64,000 nt of DNA from Scolanthus callimorphus. Lineage: Eukaryota; Cnidaria; Anthozoa; Actiniaria; Edwardsiidae. A model generated the notes under the pieces. It was not told the origin of the DNA. It saw nothing but the letters and a program-made list of their open reading frames with translations, and searched no databases. Both the position numbers and the translations under genes were made by a program. Shown here in pieces: positions 10,364 to 21,121 of this stretch; position 1 is the first letter of the stretch, and each line of letters starts with the position of its first letter. The DNA lies in the NCBI GenBank assembly GCA_033964015.1, contig CM066925.1, positions 248,001-312,000 of the forward strand. The letters are read 5' to 3'.

Positions 10364-11679
10364 CCCTATGAAAGTCGACAATAAGAATCTATTTTTAGAA
10401 ACCGGAAGTTGACGAGTGCTGTCACGGTGTCGCACAACGCATTCAACAACTTCCCGCAGTGTGGACGCTGCTCCTCCGATTTTTCTTTGATAATGCAGCT
10501 CTCCAAGGTTGGCATCGCTAAGTCATTTAGTCCTTTACCGAGTTCTTTGGCTATTGTTTTTCTGGTGTTTGTTGAGGTTTCAGTGCTGACTAACTTCATC
10601 AATTTAAAAGAAAAGTCTGCTCTCAGAAGTACTTTCCTAGTAAGAAAAAAAAGAAGTTCTTGAACTGAGCTTTTCTGTGGCCATTTTGTCGGTTTGTGGT
10701 GCCTGCACTATCTCCATCAATAGATGGAGACTTCTACAGTGTTTCACCAAACTTTGGAAAGAAAAATGGAAGACAGTTGCAGCTATAGACTTCTTCAAGC
10801 GGAGACCCAGAAGAATTACAGAAGAACAAGTTGCTCCTAAGAAACAACTTTTACGAGGCTGAACACTCGATTGTTGGCGTTTTTCACAAACATGAGAAAC
10901 TGATGAAAATAACTCACCTTATTCCTCAATAAGAGCTTCCTTGGAATAAGCTTGACTACTTATAGTCTTTTAATGATAAAGGTTCTGCTGTAAAAGATCC
11001 GGATCCGGAAAAACAAGTAAGCATTTTCGTGTGTTGTCTTCGTTCTGTCACTTCTATTTCTTTGACGTTTGTTCGGCAGCGGCCTTTTTGGAGCTACTTT
11101 ACATCTGAAACTCAGTTTGATTATATAGTTTAGACCTAGTCAAATTTCTGTGACTTAACTTAATAAAGTAAAATGGGGTCGCAATATCTTCGTTTTCTGC
11201 TTGATCATTCTGTTCCTAATGGCGAAATTGTGTTGTAAGATGAGACAAAAGCATTTGATTGAAAAAATATCATTCTTCTTCTTTTAAATGAGCTAAGACT
11301 AGAAACATATTGTGCATTCACAAAACATGACTTTTATTCTACTTCTAGTTTTATGAGATGTCTATTTATCGACTTTGCCGTTTGATTTTACTTGAGTTCA
11401 GTTTTGTTTACCTGCGGAAAACTTGTATTGGCAGGTTAGGGAGAAAAACTGCAACCAGCTTTTGTAAACTATCATTTGTACCACAGCAATAAATAGCCTA
11501 TCAAATTTAACAAGAAAAATGGTTTTGTATGTCAATATTAGCTCTTTCACTGTATTTTGTCACAAAAAATCCTCTGAAAAATTTCGCGCGTTGGCCTTGT
11601 GTGACGCATATGACGTCATGATTCGTGACCGGAAGTCACTCGAATTTTTTTTAGACTTTTATTGTCGACTTTCATAGGG
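10364..11679. mobile_element. Candidate DNA element with CCCTATGAAAGTCGACAATA ends
   Basis: CCCTATGAAAGTCGACAATA at 10364 is matched in reverse near 11660-11679. I see no clear target duplication and no transposase. Short frames at 10366-10663 on both strands look accidental. It is intronic in the SMNDC1 gene. Confidence 0.4.
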
Positions 11680-12493
11680 CACGGGGATATGTTCTCTTTA
11701 ATATCATTTTCTCTTGATCACACTTAGTTCTAGCCTGAATTGCAGTCGTCTTTTCTTCCTACACTCTAACGTTGCGGGAGAAATCAAAGGGCTCTATGAG
11801 CCAACTCATTCATGAATTTGGAATTAGTGAATGGGTAATTTTTCAGATATTAGGGACTTTAAGATGAGACAACGGCAACAAGAACGACAACGTCAAAGAA
11901 CAGTGCACTTGATTGCAGAGTACAATGCTTGCACGTGCAAATCTATAAAGTCAAATGCATTTCAACCGTTTTCTTCTGAACTGAGACGTGAAATGCCATG
12001 TTTTACGCTCTGGTGAGAGCGGGAACGTGGAGTGACGATTTCGATGTACGTTTGTTTGATATGATTGAAAATGGATGCGAATTTGCTGTTATCAAGGTTA
12101 AAATGCAAAGGAAAAGTGGAAACGATTGATGAATATTGAGAAATGCAAGGAAACCAGTAGACGAATTTTAGTAAGACGTCGTCGTTGCCGTTGTGGCATC
12201 TTAAACTCCCTATTGAAAATAGTTTGGGAGGAGACTGCCCTATCTTGGGGCGGGGTGCATGTCGTACCTAACCCTACCCTAAACCTGACCCTAACCTAAC
12301 TCTGGATGATAGATAGTGATAGACTGGTATAGGTGGTTTGTTGGGTGAATCTATATTGGTGTACTTGGACATGAATTTATATCAGGAAAAAATGTCTTGT
12401 GGGTACCTTTTAGGGGTGAAAATCAACTAAGCAACACCATGTTTGGTACCTTTTAGGGATAAAATCGAAGTTTCCCAATGAGCACCCCCGTCC

Positions 12494-12545
12494 CATGCCT
12501 GTATCCAGTATTTTCCCTGCTTGGAAAATACTGGATACAGGCATG
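12494..12545. repeat. Perfect 23-bp-stem hairpin
   Basis: CATGCCTGTATCCAGTATTT plus TCC pairs exactly with 12523-12545 across a six-base loop (12517-12522). Nearby text (TACCTTTTAGGG at 12402-12420 and again near 12450) suggests the relic of a small palindromic MITE. Confidence 0.7.
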
Positions 12546-12877
12546 TGGTAAGTTCTCATCAGTAGCCACATGGAAGATATGGGCAATTCAAGAAAATGTC
12601 TCTGATTTTTGTTCAAGTGTTGTTGTATCGCCTTTGACAGTGATCTCCAGTTGGTTTACCCTAGCATGGACATGACAAGCATAGAGGCACAAAATCCAAT
12701 AGTGCTGGCAGATTGATTTTTCTTGAATTTTGCTAAGTGTCCAATTATTTTGAAATTGGATAGTTTAAGTCTATTGTATGAATGCTATATCATTAATAAA
12801 TAACAGGGCTCCATACTTGTTCAATGAAAAAAATGAATTCAAAATTCCTCAGGAACACCAAATTGGATCCGGCCTAC

Positions 12878-13694
12878 CGGCAGGTATAAAATGCAGACCA
12901 GAAAATGCAGACTGCAGACTATAAAATGCAGACTGAAAAAAGCAGACTAAAAAATGCAGACTAGGAAGTGCAGCTTGAAAATGTAAATTACTATTAGAAG
13001 AAACAATGAGTTCATGTGAGTAGTGAGATCATGAAGATTGAGTGTGAGGAGCCTGTGAGCCTGGACTGTGTCATAAGAAAGTGCAGCACGAATGAGTTTG
13101 AAAACAACCCCAAACTGCGAAGATTTGAGAAAAACACTGCACAATTTGATTCGGCCGACTGAGTGATCAAACACTCCTATTACTGAGAACCATATTATTT
13201 TTTCTTTCTTGTGCAGAAAAATAAAGACTTCATAGACCTGAAAACATAGCTGGAAATTACCTGTGGATCTAACAGTGAACTTGCGTGAATAAATTGCGAT
13301 CGCCGTGACAGAAAGTAAAAAGTGTGTTTTGTTTATCTAGGAATTAACACATTGTTTTGCAGAATACTGAACTTACCAACTTGCTAGCTTGGTTGCTACA
13401 TTTACCTTGTTGTTTCTTTGATATTTATAGTAATACACTTAATGCCACGATAGGAAATAATTTGAGGAAATTTCCCATTCTGCGTTTTCATTCAAGCCTC
13501 CTTTGCCGCGAAAATTGAACGACAACATCCAAACTGTTGTTCCTTTAATATCAATTGACAAAAAACTAACCTATTCACATGATTTTTACATTGAGTGCAT
13601 TTATTTCTAGTCTGCATTTTTTAGTCTGCATTTTCCAGTCTGCATTTTCTAGTCTGCAGTCTGCATTTTCTGGTCTGCATTTTATACTTGCAGT
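12878..13694. mobile_element. DNA element whose inverted ends are tandem TGCAGACT repeats
   Basis: The left end (12878-12980) repeats AAAATGCAGACT-type units about six times; the right end (13600-13690) has the same units inverted (AGTCTGCATTTT). The flanks CCGGCCTAC at 12869-12877 and 13695-13703 form a 9-bp direct repeat. It is nested in the 11731-15998 element. No protein is recognisable inside. Iterated short repeats within the inverted ends suggest multiple transposase sites. Confidence 0.7.
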
Positions 13695-13696
13695 CC

Positions 13697-14934
13697 GGCC
13701 TACTGAATTTTCACTGAATTTTTTTCTCAATTGTAAAGAATGGAGTCCAATATATAATACTCATAGTACTCCTGTTATGTAAACTGTAACATTTTGTATA
13801 CAGACCCTATTTTCTGATACATTTTCACAAGCCACCCGCACACACAATGTTAAGCCGCCGGGGGGGGGGGGGGCGGAGGTGCAGCAAGGGGTGGGGATTT
13901 GACGTTTTTAAAATTTTTGCAGAAAAAATTCCCCACCATTGGGCCAAAATACAGGGCTGCATATGATTTCATCATATTTGTCAGTCGTGTGACTTATGGC
14001 AGTGAACCTACGAGATAGTTACCAGACTCATGACCAAACAGCCCGACCCCCGGGAAAGTCCAAGATCAAATAACCCCTCCCTTGGGAAAAAGAGAATGTC
14101 AAAATCCCTACCCGGGAGAAAGCATGTTGTTGGGTTTATCGTAAATAATAATAATAATAAAAACACTGCTGACTTCAATAATTAAATTGCAATTTGGCGT
14201 CCATTTCTTTCACGAAAGTCTTAACGAAAAACAATGGTGTCCAGAAGATAGTTTCTCTCCACCACAGATTCACAGGACTCACCTAAATACTCCACTGTGC
14301 AAATTTGAAGCTGCCTGCTGCTGAATACATGAATACATGAATGCTTCCCAATATGCGAACTTTTGCAGAGCTGCTAATCGTTGAGACGTCTCTACATTAC
14401 TTATTATCGTAACGAAATCCGCCAGTTTTCTCAGAAAGCAAAAACCCCGGTGGAAAACTCTTAGGAAAGACTAATGCTTTATAGGCAAATGGAAACATCC
14501 TTCGTATCCCGAGTAGCTAATCCCGAGTTATAGTTTCCCGCCATCTTGAAATTTGATCCGGAAGTGACGTTTGCGAGATCTGCTGGCATGGCCGGCCTTC
14601 GACTATAAAGTTATTTTTGTACCGGAAGTTAGCAACTGCATGGCAAGATTGCAACCCGTGTATAGCACTTGAACGCTGATAGGCCAAAGTTAAGCCCGAT
14701 CGGGCGAGGTTAGAAAGTGGATGGGTGACCACTGCGAAATCGCAACTGTTGTAAGTAGTCAAAAGTGGAACGGTTGAAAGAAAGTGGAATGATTACTGGC
14801 GATAATCTAATCAAAATTGTCGGGATTGCAAAAGGCTCATAATCGAATCGAAATCGTGCTAACGCAGAATCGTGCTAACGCAGAAGTCCCACATGATACC
14901 AATACTCCTTCATTTGCGCTGCGCGCGCATGAGT
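13697..14934. other. Interior of the MULE-like element, no gene
   Basis: Non-coding sequence with a poly-G run at 13859-13873 and a short (AAT)n run at 14146-14160. The short frames here have no recognisable similarity. Confidence 0.5.
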
Positions 14935-16455
14935 GAGTAAAAACGACTGAACGCCGACTTCCAAAAACGTGCCCAGAGTTGCGTGATTCTCAAGATCTTG
15001 AGAATGGATGGTGATTGGTCAGTTGTTTTAATGAGCTGTATTTATGCATAATTTTCAGCGACAAGAGGACTGCACTCAAAGGCAGAGACATGGCAGCCCA
15101 CAGAACGGCGAAAATTTATCCAGAAAAATATAACTCAGCCCGGCAAGAATATTATGTGCCTGTTACGAAAAACCAAGCGATCTTAGAGAACCACACCATG
15201 CGGCAGAATAACATTTTCTTGAGGATTTTGCAGGCCGAAAACTCGTCGTTCAGATCGGTAAACGTGCATGTCGATACTTTCACCTCCAAACACAATAAAT
15301 ATCATTCCAGTTGACGTAAATTATTATGCAACTGACAATCAATAACAAGCGAGTCTGGAGCCTGTAATGTTGTAGCGATTTCCTCCTCGAAATCAGGATC
15401 AGTGATGCATTTTGACAAGCAAACATATCGGGGAAACACGTCAGCCGCCGTCAGAAAGTCCTAGGCCTACTATGCAGCTCTTGGTGCTTCAAAATTATGA
15501 GCTTCGACAAATTCACTGTGCTTGTATTGAAGTTCCGACTCCTCAGACACAAAACTTCCTTTAAATGATGTCCAAAGCAACACCCCAACTTTTTTAGTTT
15601 GTACTCGTTCGTCGAAGCAGCTTCTGAAGTGTATTGCTAGTTCGCCGTGAGCTTTACGAGCCTTGAGTAAATCCAATGTTGTGCATGCTATGCGTTTCTA
15701 AGATCGCTTGGCCTTTCGTAACATGCACATAATATTCTTGACGCGCTGAGGTATATTTTTCTGGATAAATTTTAGCCGTTCTGTGGGCTGCCATGTCTCT
15801 GCCTTTGAGTGCAGTTCTCTTGTCGCTGAAAATTATGCATAAATACAGCTCATTAACACAACTGACCAATCACCATCCATTCTCAAGATCTTGAGAATCA
15901 CGCAACTCCTGGGAACGTTTTTGGAAGTCGGCGTTCAGTCGTGTTTTCTCCCGCAACGTTCGGAGTGTAGGAAGAAAACACGGCTGAAATTCAGGCTAAC
16001 TTAGTTCTATCATTCTGAAAAATTTCAAAGTCTTATGTAAAAAGCATGATGAGAATTTCCTAACTTATTTTCCAACTGGACCTGTGTCCTTCAATCATAC
16101 ATAAACCTTTTTTTAGCCACGCTGGCCACAACAACTGAATTTACAAACATAAAAACGGCTGATTTCCATGTGGGGCGTGGTAAAAAGAAGTATATACAAG
16201 AGAAGCATTAGATAAAATATTTAAAAAGTCAGATTACAGATAAATTAAAGGGACTGATTACAGTAAATATATACAGCAGCGTAGCCCCAAACCAGAATCA
16301 AGTAAAATTTGTGACGTCATCAGTCTGCTAATTTGCATATTCTTTAATCTTAGATAACTCTGGAACCAAAAACAATATCAGGAAAGTGAAAATGGGAATC
16401 TCCTTCTTTCATCAAGCCTGTTTCGATATGACCAAAATGGAAGGGGTGAAAAATT

Positions 16456-17125
16456 TGTTTCATCATCATCATCATCATTTTTGCTCAGTGACGCATCCAT
16501 GCCTCTGAGTCCGGGGAGTCCGAACGCCTGTAGCGCTCGCGGCTGCACCGTTTGAACAGCGAACGGTCCATCATTGTCCTCAACACTTGTCCCTTATCCA
16601 TCCCTGTTCTCTCCACTATCCTCTTCCACCTATCTGGTGGTCTGCGTCTCCCCAGTCTGGCTTGAATTTCCATGAATAAAGTCTGTTTCTGGGGCGAGTT
16701 GTCTTCCATACGGACGCAGTGCGCCAGCCACTCCAGATGTCTCTGTTCTTGAAAGTCCTTTAAAGTCCTCCTTCCTGTCAACTTACAGATCTTCTTGTTT
16801 GAGTAAATGAAGGCATAGTCCCAATTCCCCGAAGCGTTTTCTGTATCTGATAATCCTGGATCAGGGGCATTGCGGCGTTTGAATCCGCCCCGTACTATCT
16901 TCCGCAAAAATCGCATCCACTCTATCTCTAGTTTGTCCATGGTGGTTGTATTGAGGTCCCATGTCGCGGCATTATACATAAGCCTAGATCTAATGAAGGC
17001 GTCCATATACTTCCCACTTGTTTGGAGTCTTACACGGTGGTCTGAAAGTATCTTCCTTAGCTCTCCAAACTTCGCAACTGCAGAGGCTATACGATGGTTG
17101 ATGAACTTTGTCGGCTCGAGAGAAG
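16456..17125 (-). pseudogene. LINE ORF C-terminal fragment with microsatellite tail
   Basis: The minus-strand frame from about 17125 reads FINHRIASAVAKFGELRK, then RSRLMYNAATWDL, EWMRFLRKIVRGG, RHLEWLAHCVRM and GRRRPPDRWKRIVER. This is the familiar post-RT tail of many LINE polymerases (RTE and related groups). Downstream on the same strand is an ATG-repeat microsatellite (16459-16482 on the plus strand as CAT repeats), as expected for a 3' tail. It is 5'-truncated near 17125 and lacks the catalytic domain. It lies in the large SMNDC1 intron in antisense orientation. Confidence 0.8.
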
Positions 17126-17154
17126 AGAATTCAGTAGCACTTTAAAAACATGAA

Positions 17155-17276
17155 AGGCCCATCACCAACCGGGAGCCTTTGCGCCCCGTTTTCTTTTGTT
17201 TTCAAATTGATCCATTGTTTTTCGGGTGCTCTGATTGGCTAAGAGTCGGCAAAGGTTATCGGTTGGTGATGGGCCT
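17155..17276. mobile_element. TTAA-type MITE, AGGCCCATCACC ends, copy 1
   Basis: The ends AGGCCCATCACC and complement are followed by TTAA at 17277-17280; the left flank is TGAA, a decayed TTAA. The inside contains GGGAGCCTTTGCG and a TTGATCCATTG block shared with 20293-20410 and 28074. Confidence 0.75.
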
Positions 17277-17383
17277 TTAAAATGACATTGCTTTATGAAT
17301 CATGCTGGACAGATTCAGAAGGGGGCAATAAAGCCTTCGCTCAGGTGAAGGGCAAGAGGAAACCCGTGTAAGTAAGTACCTGT

Positions 17384-17548
17384 ATTTTTACTCGGGCTTC
17401 CTGCAAGGAAGACCCGAGTCAGAAATTCGGCTCTGTTTTTACTCAAGCTTCCTGTGGAAATCGAGTCATAGATTCGGCCCTGTTTTTATTACTCGGGCTT
17501 CCTGCGGGAAAAGCCCGAGTCATAAATTCGGCTGTGTTTTTATTTTTA
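17384..17548 (+). repeat. About 60-bp tandem repeat, roughly three units
   Basis: Units share ACTCGGGCTTCCTG, a downstream CGAGTCA and ATTCGGC then GTTTTTA. Each has an inner inverted pair CTCGGGCTTCCTG with its approximate complement, so each can fold. Non-coding, intronic. Confidence 0.75.
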
Positions 17549-19057
17549 TTTTCTGCTTTCGGATGCAAAACGCAGGTTCAAGTAGGGTTAAGTATCGCTA
17601 CGACATGAAAGGGAGGCATTATCGTAAGAACAACACTAAATTGCATCACCTCGTTCTCCCAACCCGAACGAACTGTGACCGGGAAGCTCTTGTTATTTAC
17701 CAGCTCGGTATATTTCCTGTTCAGGAAACGTGTAACGTGACACCGACCCATTGTTCTAGTACAAAAATACGAAAAAATCTGCAAAAATATTCAGCTGAAA
17801 GAAATCGTCCAATGGCAGCCTAGATTAGTTTCCTTGGCAATAAATACATCCGGGATATTTTAGATTGAAGGAAGCAAGAGAGCATGGCGGTGAAATCGTG
17901 GTGTTTGAGGCGTTTGAGGACGAGACAGCTTTCAAAAGTTATGTTTTTGTCGAAGGGCTTCCTACTGAGAAACTCCATATTGGTCTTCGTTCACAGTGGA
18001 ATGTCTGAATTTACTCTGATAGCGAATTTTCCTGCTCTTAGGAATAAGTTTTCTGGATTCTGTAATGCACAAAGTGTCAACCAGCGAAGTTTCACGTCTG
18101 GTAACCTTCTGAGAAAAATGGTAACTCTTCTTGAATGGACACAGGCGCATTGACCGCATTCGTGTTATACAATTACCGGCAGACTAAGTTGTCTGGCTTG
18201 TGCACAGAACTATAAAGAAACTATCAATTCAGGCTCTGACTCCTTCAAGTTTCTCTTTAGATTTCGACGAGTCTTAGCTCTCCAGTCTCGTGGTTTGGAA
18301 TAATTTCTAGCAACCGGCACTAGAGACTCCACAACCATCGCGCTAGTTATCTCTTGTAATTATAATACTGACTAGTGTAGAACAAGACAAGACACAATCA
18401 CTTTTGCCAGCATCATTTTCTGTCCCTCCGAATCAAGAATAATATTTTATCAGTGTGTACATGGCAAGTTGTGGTGCTTTCAATATGAATAAAAAAAGTT
18501 ACCCACGCATACTAAACTCAAACTCGGCCGTGTGTGTATTTCAGAGATAATTTTTTCCTAGCTGTTTAGCCTGTATCCGATTTATTTTCTTTCGAATAAA
18601 CTGCGATGAAACAAATACATTCTTCTATTTTGCTACTCAGCAACTCCTCTGTGCTTTTACTGCCCAGGCGACTAAGATTTTGTGTCCAGTTATTTTACAT
18701 CCCCACAAGACGCTACAGCTGAAATTCGAGCTCGCAATGTTTTGGTTGGGGTAATTATCTATTGTTTTCAATGACTTCCCGAACTGGAAATGTACCGAGC
18801 TGTTTACATCTCCTCTATATGCCTAGTGTTCCAGTCCTGGCTCCTTAATTTGTCCATCAATCCCTAGATTTTGATGCTAAAATCTGCATTTTGCTTGACT
18901 GGGAAGTAGTCATTTATATAAGGGATCAAAGCGAAAATAGTACTATCTCTGAAACCTCTTATATAATTTTGTATTGATGCATTTGTTAAGCCAAACGCGC
19001 AAGGATTTAATAAGCCTGTCACATCCATTTTAACAACATTTTTTTCTTACAAAACAG
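17549..19057. other. SMNDC1 intron sequence, no recognised element
   Basis: A-T rich intronic DNA. Frames at 17563-17823 and 17884-18153 are short and match nothing I know. I see no second gene here. Confidence 0.4.
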
Positions 19058-19124
19058 AAAAGAGAAAGACCAAATGAGAGAACAGAAAAGGAAGAAAATG
19101 GCAAGAAAGCAGCAAAGAATGAAG
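19058..19124 (+). CDS. SMNDC1: SMNDC1/SPF30-like, basic helical exon
   Basis: A 67-bp exon between TTACAAAACAG and GTAGAT. Its first base completes the arginine codon left open at 9467, so the frame carries across a 9.6 kb intron. It reads KEKDQMREQKRKKMARKQQR then MK. SPF30 has a lysine/arginine-rich helix of this type just after its linker. The splice phase match and the following exon support the assignment. Confidence 0.8.
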
Positions 19125-19247
19125 GTAGATTGCTAAAATGGTTACTCAGTTACTCTGGAATTTAAAAACTGTAAAGGAACAGTTATAAACTGTAAAGGAA
19201 CCTTTTTTCATAACTAGGTTTTTTGACTTAGACGTGCAATTTTCTAG

Positions 19248-19310
19248 GAACTAGAAGAACAAAGAGAAGGGGAGAAAAACAGATGGCTGGATTTTTTCAA
19301 TAACTCCAAG
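19248..19310 (+). CDS. SMNDC1: SMNDC1/SPF30-like, ELEEQRE exon
   Basis: A 63-bp exon between TTTTCTAG and GTATTG, phase 0 on both sides. It reads ELEEQREGEKNRWLDFFNNS and then K, closely resembling the SPF30 segment with an ELE-x-ERE motif followed by W-x-x-F-N-N. This is the most diagnostic piece of the gene. The final exon, expected to encode a conserved C-terminal block with a VGVGTCG-like motif, is not found in the window, so it lies beyond it or is missed. Confidence 0.8.
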
Positions 19311-19677
19311 GTATTGTTTGTAATACTATATCTTCATACATTGTATGATCCCAATAATAGGTAATGATTATGTAATCTTCTGAACAATCTGCATGTTTGC
19401 AGTGGCGGCAGCGATAATGATAATTTTAAAGCGAACAAAAAAATATATATTCAAATACCCGTTTTTCGTCAGTTATGCCGTCAGTCGGGGGCGACGGAAG
19501 CGGAAGTGAATTGGCAAAACTCCTACCAAATTAGATGCAAATTCAGCTTAATAAGTTATTTTTCTAACAAGCATTCAAGGAATAATCTTAGTGTTTATTA
19601 GGAATAATCTTAGTGTTTATTGCGTTGTCACGCAATACACTTCCGCGTTTTGCAAAAGGATAACTATTGCAAGTGTT

Positions 19678-19885
19678 CAAGTGGTATTAAGTGGTCCGCA
19701 GTCGAGGTAGTTAATATTCATAGAACGAAAGAAACTGTAAATACAGTGTCACCGCGGTCCGTGGTCCGCTGTCCCGCAGTCGAAGTAGTTAATATTCATA
19801 GAACGAGGGAAACTGTAAAGACAGTGTCACCGCGGTCCGTGGTCCGCAGTCGAATTAGTTAATATTTATAGAACGAAGCAAATTG
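19678..19885 (+). repeat. About 80-bp minisatellite, three units
   Basis: Units share GTTAATATTCATAGAACGA, AACTGTAAA and CAGTGTCACCGCGGTCCG. A separate 22-bp duplication (AGGAATAATCTTAGTGTTTA core) lies just upstream at about 19579-19622. It is downstream of the last visible SMNDC1 exon. Confidence 0.8.
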
Positions 19886-20292
19886 TAAAGCCAGTGTCAA
19901 CAAAGAACGAGGGTAACTCTGAAATTTCGATGTCGCCGCGGCCAAACAGTCCGGATGTTTCATTTTCAGCAATAACAAAAACGCAAAAGACAACGTCCTG
20001 TGTTGCAAAAGAAAAAAATAATAATAATACGTTTTTGGTGGGAATAAACTTTCATTATTATCACTACGCGCGGCCAAATCGTAAACCGCCCTCTCTAAAA
20101 CGCTCTCTTTTGCGGACCAAATGGCAAAACAGCGGGCCGCAAATGCATTTACCGTCCTCATTCTGATTGGCGGTGGTGGCGCTCTGCTACCACCCTAGAC
20201 TAATCTCTGCGCTCGGGCGCAAATGATGCTACTCGGGCCACAAATAAACTATATGCCCTACAAAAGTCATTGTTATTGTCCTATTTATTTAA

Positions 20293-20410
20293 AGGCCCAT
20301 CACCATCCGGGAGCCTTTGCGCACCGTTTTCTTTTGTTTTCAAGTTGATCCATTGTTTTTCGGGTGCTCTGGCTTAGAGACCGCAAAGGCTGTAGGTGGG
20401 TGATGGGCCT
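20293..20410. mobile_element. TTAA-type MITE, AGGCCCATCACC ends, copy 2
   Basis: The 118-bp element has exact TTAA on both sides (20289-20292, 20411-20414). Its ends are AGGCCCATCACC and complement. It is the best-preserved copy of the family seen at 17155 and 28074, and stands 16 bp before an LTR. Confidence 0.85.
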
Positions 20411-20429
20411 TTAAGGGACAATTAAATAT

Positions 20430-20580
20430 TGTCGAGAATATAATCAATGGAATAATAATTAGAACAATAATTAGTGACGTAATAGAACATCTTTTCGCAC
20501 TTGTAACAACCTTCCAACCTGCACACACGCTATTACAATAAACCAGGGAAATCTAAGTATCTCAGTTTACTTTTCTGACA
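20430..20580 (+). repeat. 5' LTR (151 bp)
   Basis: It begins TG and ends CA. Its first 62 bases recur at 22670-22731 with one mismatch. A very short LTR for an LTR retrotransposon. Confidence 0.8.
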
Positions 20581-20581
20581 T

Positions 20582-20599
20582 TGGTGCCGAAACCCGGGA
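20582..20599 (+). other. tRNA primer-binding site
   Basis: TGGTGCCGAAACCCGGGA starts two bases after the LTR end. It is the standard form of a site complementary to a tRNA 3' end, where reverse transcription is primed. Its position validates the LTR boundary. Confidence 0.85.
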
Positions 20600-20654
20600 G
20601 TGCAGGTTGGACTTAATGGCGTAAGAGGCAAGTGACACTGTAAACAAATCGGAG

Positions 20655-21110
20655 ATGGCAACAGAATGGAGGCACGCGCGCGAAGACTTCAGAACCAAAT
20701 TCATATCTTACTCAAAACAAGCAATTCGACTTATGGAACTGAAGAAACAAGAAACGAGAAGAGTTATTGGCTGTCTTAGAAGAACTGGAAACACACATCG
20801 AGAAGATATCAATACTCGACCAGAAAATCGCCTTGAGTTACGGTAACGAGGAAGCCATCATTAAAGTGACAGAACACTTTTAAGATTACAGCGATCGTAT
20901 GATAGACCGCGCAACTATGGTAAAGAAGTTCATCGAATCAAGCAAAGCTGCCGAGAGCAAAAAACGAGTCATAGCAATACTTAGCAAATCTATAACGAGT
21001 ATGGAGCAACTGCAACTATCAAAGCCTGATCATGAAGTATTGCTACAACCCGTACATGAAGATGACGAAAAGCATGCTCAAAGCACATCAAAGGAAGACC
21101 TCGAAGACAA
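20655..21110 (+). pseudogene. Gag-like fragment of the small LTR element
   Basis: It opens MATEWRHAREDFRTKF shortly after the primer-binding site. A frameshift near 20770 moves the better frame to ELETHIEKISILDQKIAL. After a TAA near 20882 it resumes MIDRATMVKKFIESSKAAES and ends in EEDLEDKQI-like acidic sequence. The helical, charged make-up resembles N-terminal Gag of BEL/Gypsy elements. A highly basic stretch after the foldback (21890-22227) may be its nucleocapsid-like remnant. No zinc knuckle is seen. Confidence 0.5.
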
Positions 21111-21121
21111 ACAGATCACGG

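Larger units (their letters stand above)
11731..15998. mobile_element. 4.3 kb MULE-like element with 9-bp target duplication
   Basis: It is flanked by ACTTAGTTC at 11722-11730 and 15999-16007. The left end begins TAGCCTGAATTGCAGTCG; the right end is the near-complement of TAGCCTGAATTTCAGCCG, followed inward by a shared TTCTTCCTACACTC block. Within it, 14935-15340 and 15650-15960 are a further inverted pair. A second copy with the same ends lies at 33025-35638. A nine-base duplication with long inverted ends is typical of Mutator-like elements, but no transposase is present. It carries a younger insertion at 12878-13694 and sits in the large SMNDC1 intron. Confidence 0.8.

Noticed and set aside
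10366..10663. Overlapping frames on both strands within the candidate element at 10364-11679
   Set aside because: Short, overlapping antisense frames with no recognisable domain.
12267..12300. Telomere-like run (ACCCTAACC variants)
   Set aside because: Only about 35 bases and irregular; not enough for an interstitial telomere claim.
15015..15314. 99-residue frame with MAAHRTAKIYPEKY, repeated at 15654-15869 and 35262-35480
   Set aside because: It lies in the inverted arms of the MULE-like family in both directions; more likely conserved arm sequence than a protein, though not disproved.
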